A model generated the notes under the pieces. That model did not search any database and was not told where the DNA came from. It worked only from the letters and a program-made list of their open reading frames with translations. Both the position numbers and the translations under genes were made by a program. Below are positions 63,201 to 64,000 of a stretch of DNA of 64,000 bases, in pieces. Origin of the DNA: JAGOBP01 sp046328575 (GTDB lineage: Bacteria; Chloroflexota; Anaerolineae; Fen-1058); NCBI GenBank assembly GCA_046328575.1, contig JAXLWI010000006.1:37402-101401 (forward strand). The letters are read 5' to 3'. How positions within the stretch are numbered: position 1 is the stretch's first letter; the number at the start of each line of letters is the position of its first letter.

Positions 63201-64000
63201 CCGACATTCGGGTCGATGGGGCCAGCGTGGGCACGATCGGGTTGTACAGCACCACCAGCGAGTTGAAGTCGTTTGAGATCAGCAACTTGATCACCGGCAC
63301 GCATACGCTCGACATCGTCGTGTTGAATCAACCTGATCCGCCCGGCACGGGACGCGTGATCTATTTCGATTACGTCGATGTGTGGGACGGTTCGCCCGTG
63401 CCCGATAGTTTTGTCAACGCCCAACGGTCTGAAGCTGATGGCCGACTGCGCTTCAACTCATCGGGCGATGATACTCCGGCGTCCGGCGCCATCGACGGCG
63501 ACATCTACTATTCGGGCTTGCCCAACAGTTGGGCTACGGTCTGGTATCCGTTTGTGGGCGATGCGTTTACGCTGTACGGCTTCAGTCGCAACAACGTCAC
63601 CACTGCGCGCGTCTATGTGGACGATGTGTTGATCGACACGCCCAGTTTCTCGTCGCCGTTTTCGGAACAGCCCATTGCCAAGCACTATGGCGGCTTTGGT
63701 GACGGGCTACACGTCGTGCGCATGATCAACGTGGCAACGATGCGCATCGACGGCTTCGCATCGAACCCGTCGTATCTCGGCGGCTATCAACCCTATCCCG
63801 AATGGTACGAGTCTGATCAGTTAGCGGGTGCATCGTGGTGGGGGGGCGTGCACGTGCCGCCCGCGATTGGCGATCTGGAAGGTGATGGATCGATCGAGAT
63901 TGTCGTGCCGGCCAGCGTGCTTGGTCCTAATGGGCAACTCTCGGTCTTGCGCGGCGACGGCGGCGATACCGGCGACGGTGATCCGATCAAGTGGACGCAC
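57275..64000 (+). CDS. Giant exported transglutaminase-like protein with repeated beta-sandwich domains (3' end outside window)
   Basis: The frame is open from ATG 57275 (GGGAGG upstream) to the right edge, 2242 codons without a stop. A signal peptide (about 1-30) is followed by a DUF11-like domain (about 60-170). A transglutaminase-like domain follows with AGNSLDKSSALIAMLRAAGIPARYRHGT (about 263-290), His335 (DHWWVEAYLPGSGW) and Asp351 (LDPTYP). Ser265 takes the place of the Cys expected in active transglutaminases. Long immunoglobulin-like stretches follow (to about residue 1600), then four related beta-sandwich domains in alternating form (about 1640-2180), and the start of an FG-GAP-like repeat (GDLEGDGSIEIVVP). 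It may be a surface or cell-wall protein. Whether it ends with the YLPL motif is not visible. Confidence 0.8.
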   Translation, partial: MLNHSVVRRALSVVLSLSIIFSLIPISINAATPAVSAAPRLIAPATAARPSALAQSLSIARVQSQYTAGTLDVIFTLSNNLPVTRVPDAPPNATDEQLADSFANFDPLQDANTLRSISVTDTLAAGVTLIAASGNVTQTGSTLAWQLPDLPPQSSAQITLTIQTPSAGSDFINLDSGAQASALRWGQAINAHARSASIIPTGLNAAYVASTLVADPTDPELIWYTSGFEQDPLAAFTAVQSFRTDLYQGALRGTRGTLWGEAGNSLDKSSALIAMLRAAGIPARYRHGTLNTTQAKALIASLFPAANGVAGYLPIGTELADPVNDAALIALASDHWWVEAYLPGSGWTDLDPTYPQASAGQSFATPSNDGTDRAADVPSGVHHTLRVRLKKEQYNTFPVGGVMLSTTYPLDEVFNVSQLAGKRLTLGHLVHEVIQGGVFSNITRDYTPYMMIEDNGVAYEGATFQEILTNFPLATTFTTAEWLEYEIHSPDGHTETFTREVKDLIGAATRRLGGSPQLAVGTSSGPFFGPEDVYVNWVLPNAVSAWAAQRQAVGVLARLKEAGALSQAMLEIASRYTPGTFLNSTDEAAYRAARVDRVFVSEFALSSIGLNFARQADAALTDIETGLRTRLYYALPRVFTVSSIGTPTAGITSTVDLRHTAVEAAVYPGQAQAAGQVAQWIKGLNESILEGEALVQGQDTAPLTTMRVFDEMTAQGIDAVLLKPNEYGLLDAYAFSDAAKAHVIDALLAGQQVLIPSRAVMIDGQPTFAWWEIDPVTGETISVGENGLHVAAIELFVMILEEFIDDYVGLYSPVKQADPVQLAEDALHIGMTLRGWFFQVAAALNTNKPTRPERVEAAISWRNLPAYLCPVATCGVEQFFMDAAADALPLPEVAFTYGDAAVTDVAIATLTASATGSGTPAFTLAANPNATSIAPGTTANFQAQITSNFADDFTVAVYAPIGWAATITTTGQISILPAAGVAPGNYVIQLVAQSKVHPELIQTATHTITIQNATSAQLSIAPEPKITVPMGLAALNAEANETNDGAVEVPGAAYTIVLTNTSASARTFDVNVSGPPSDWLILNATHSTTATVTLAAGEVTKLGLYISPSSGTLPAVNTNYPVDVTATSTPINVQASSVFVMPPQPFNRMTLDPANLYLPPNSSTFVNLTITNIGNAAGSFDLSAHALPISGTINGLPASQALAQGASASLPLTLTLGAATPGATFPLVIAGKAISSTTQYATTNVRVAGPYSGGVFQAADQLKFCPLSEPRLSATLTTLAVAMANLEASCDAGTCDEGQRGQAVQAAHDAANYAGSFSPLVTADEALLQAANSLLTHTMPANVETDLAAMRDAIAPLLADQLCALSEHMPSLRWSTGYSAALIGHSRDTVLEVKNLGTLTTTYAITVSLPSGSQSFNVPINPGATVTYTYALSNSVTGLLNVNAQATAIGPEIKLSGLSTSATTRLNVLERFVQLTAVNPNPAFVEAGLSSSTIAIEVNNFANIPIDTTALITIASPANTVAYSSTQALRVMGSVQTYTLNAINTSGWTLGVYTVTVNLLCTGDLCDAPNAVPNGQGYGFLTVGQGLQIEHAVSPEVVTTGAFTVTTFITSEITTPAIQPPVAQPSPLAPLPQARGNAPATTWAITRTENSSPAIVVSGTWTVVSNVLAIRASNGDYSSAATTGATATLAFSGTWINLGFVTASNTGQADILIDGINVGLVDTYTRDNDVKSFIFNNLSAGAHTVTIRVRGTRHPNSTANTIVLDYIDTWDGTDMPTGRVEQNSPRVWRSASFSTITDTIASGGTYMSDSGSSDATAWFPFTGDSISFIGHADFRQHRLHISIDGEERGFFNQYAGSAEQRAISFNDLGPGPHIMQVRHYYNEFHVDAFETPGIAPFYVPPAPNGFTRYEENHPAITYNGYSYAQRPQGWFQNFLVPIASDGGLAASSTASNTVSLTFYGVWARIGFRVNGDGGRADIRVDGASVGTIGLYSTTSELKSFEISNLITGTHTLDIVVLNQPDPPGTGRVIYFDYVDVWDGSPVPDSFVNAQRSEADGRLRFNSSGDDTPASGAIDGDIYYSGLPNSWATVWYPFVGDAFTLYGFSRNNVTTARVYVDDVLIDTPSFSSPFSEQPIAKHYGGFGDGLHVVRMINVATMRIDGFASNPSYLGGYQPYPEWYESDQLAGASWWGGVHVPPAIGDLEGDGSIEIVVPASVLGPNGQLSVLRGDGGDTGDGDPIKWTH
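62148..62182 (+). repeat. CCCTCACCCCTGG...GAGGGGA repeat inside the giant gene
   Basis: The segment starts CCCTCACCCCTGGCCCCTCT and ends CAGGCGAGGGGA. This is a classic dispersed inverted repeat that normally sits between genes. Here it is translated in frame as PSPLAPLPQARG within a linker. It is the second such insertion in the window after cydC. Confidence 0.65.

Noticed and set aside
1..64000. tRNA, rRNA, riboswitch or tmRNA genes
   Set aside because: Scanning the intergenic stretches by eye shows no T-arm signature with a matching acceptor stem and no recognisable riboswitch core.

Overview
The window is one contig piece of a bacterial chromosome. Its gene content points to a filamentous or rod-shaped member of the Chloroflexota. 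The supporting features are a complete minCDE set followed by a RodA-type SEDS protein, a diterpene cyclase pair of the type known from Herpetosiphon and Mycobacterium tuberculosis, SARP/LuxR regulators with degenerate or rearranged ATPase domains, many secreted beta-helix proteins with T/P-rich linkers, and several families of short dispersed repeats. The phylum assignment is an inference; no rRNA or tRNA gene is present to test it. GTG and TTG starts are common, and most genes have a clear GGAG-type ribosome binding site.

Layout. 1-8.6 kb: a membrane sensor running off the left edge, a three-gene operon of NuoN/NuoK-like membrane proteins, and two family-4 glycosyltransferases. 8.8-15.1 kb: a coiled-coil protein, the selenocysteine elongation factor SelB, a lipoprotein, and a histidine kinase/response regulator pair. 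15.2-19.7 kb: an apparent diterpenoid operon (PHP phosphoesterase, Rv3378c-like diterpene synthase, class II diterpene cyclase) and a frameshifted exported nucleoside hydrolase. 20.1-27.3 kb: a housekeeping block of minC, minD, minE, rodA, a lipoprotein, gltX and glnS. 27.5-35.5 kb: a mostly minus-strand block with a lipoprotein hydrolase, a nitronate monooxygenase-like protein, a DUF3105 protein, a LuxR regulator, a membrane TPR protein and a pterin dehydratase, nearly every gene followed by its own hairpin terminator. 35.7-42.9 kb: an Rrf2 regulator followed by cydA, cydB, cydD, cydC and a TlpA-type thioredoxin, forming a complete cytochrome bd oxidase locus. 43-47.7 kb: an esterase, a large SARP-type regulator and a small protein. 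47.8-64 kb: an island of exported proteins, comprising a small RPHP-repeat peptide, three beta-helix proteins, a tandem-repeat propeller-like protein and a giant transglutaminase-like protein cut by the right edge, with one Moco-sulfurase-like PLP enzyme among them.

Most notable. (1) All four complete large exported proteins of the 48-57 kb island end in the same short C-terminal motif, Y-L-P-[LV]-[VI]-[VLI]-[RK], although their upstream domains are unrelated. It behaves like a C-terminal sorting or anchoring tag. (2) The pair at 15.2-17.7 kb matches the tuberculosinol / kolavelool synthase system, but the synthase has Asn where Rv3378c has its Asp34, and it is co-oriented with a PHP phosphoesterase. 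(3) Both halves of the CydDC transporter, and the giant exported protein, carry short dispersed repeats inserted in frame. (4) The NuoN-like subunits lack the usual proton-channel Glu and Lys.
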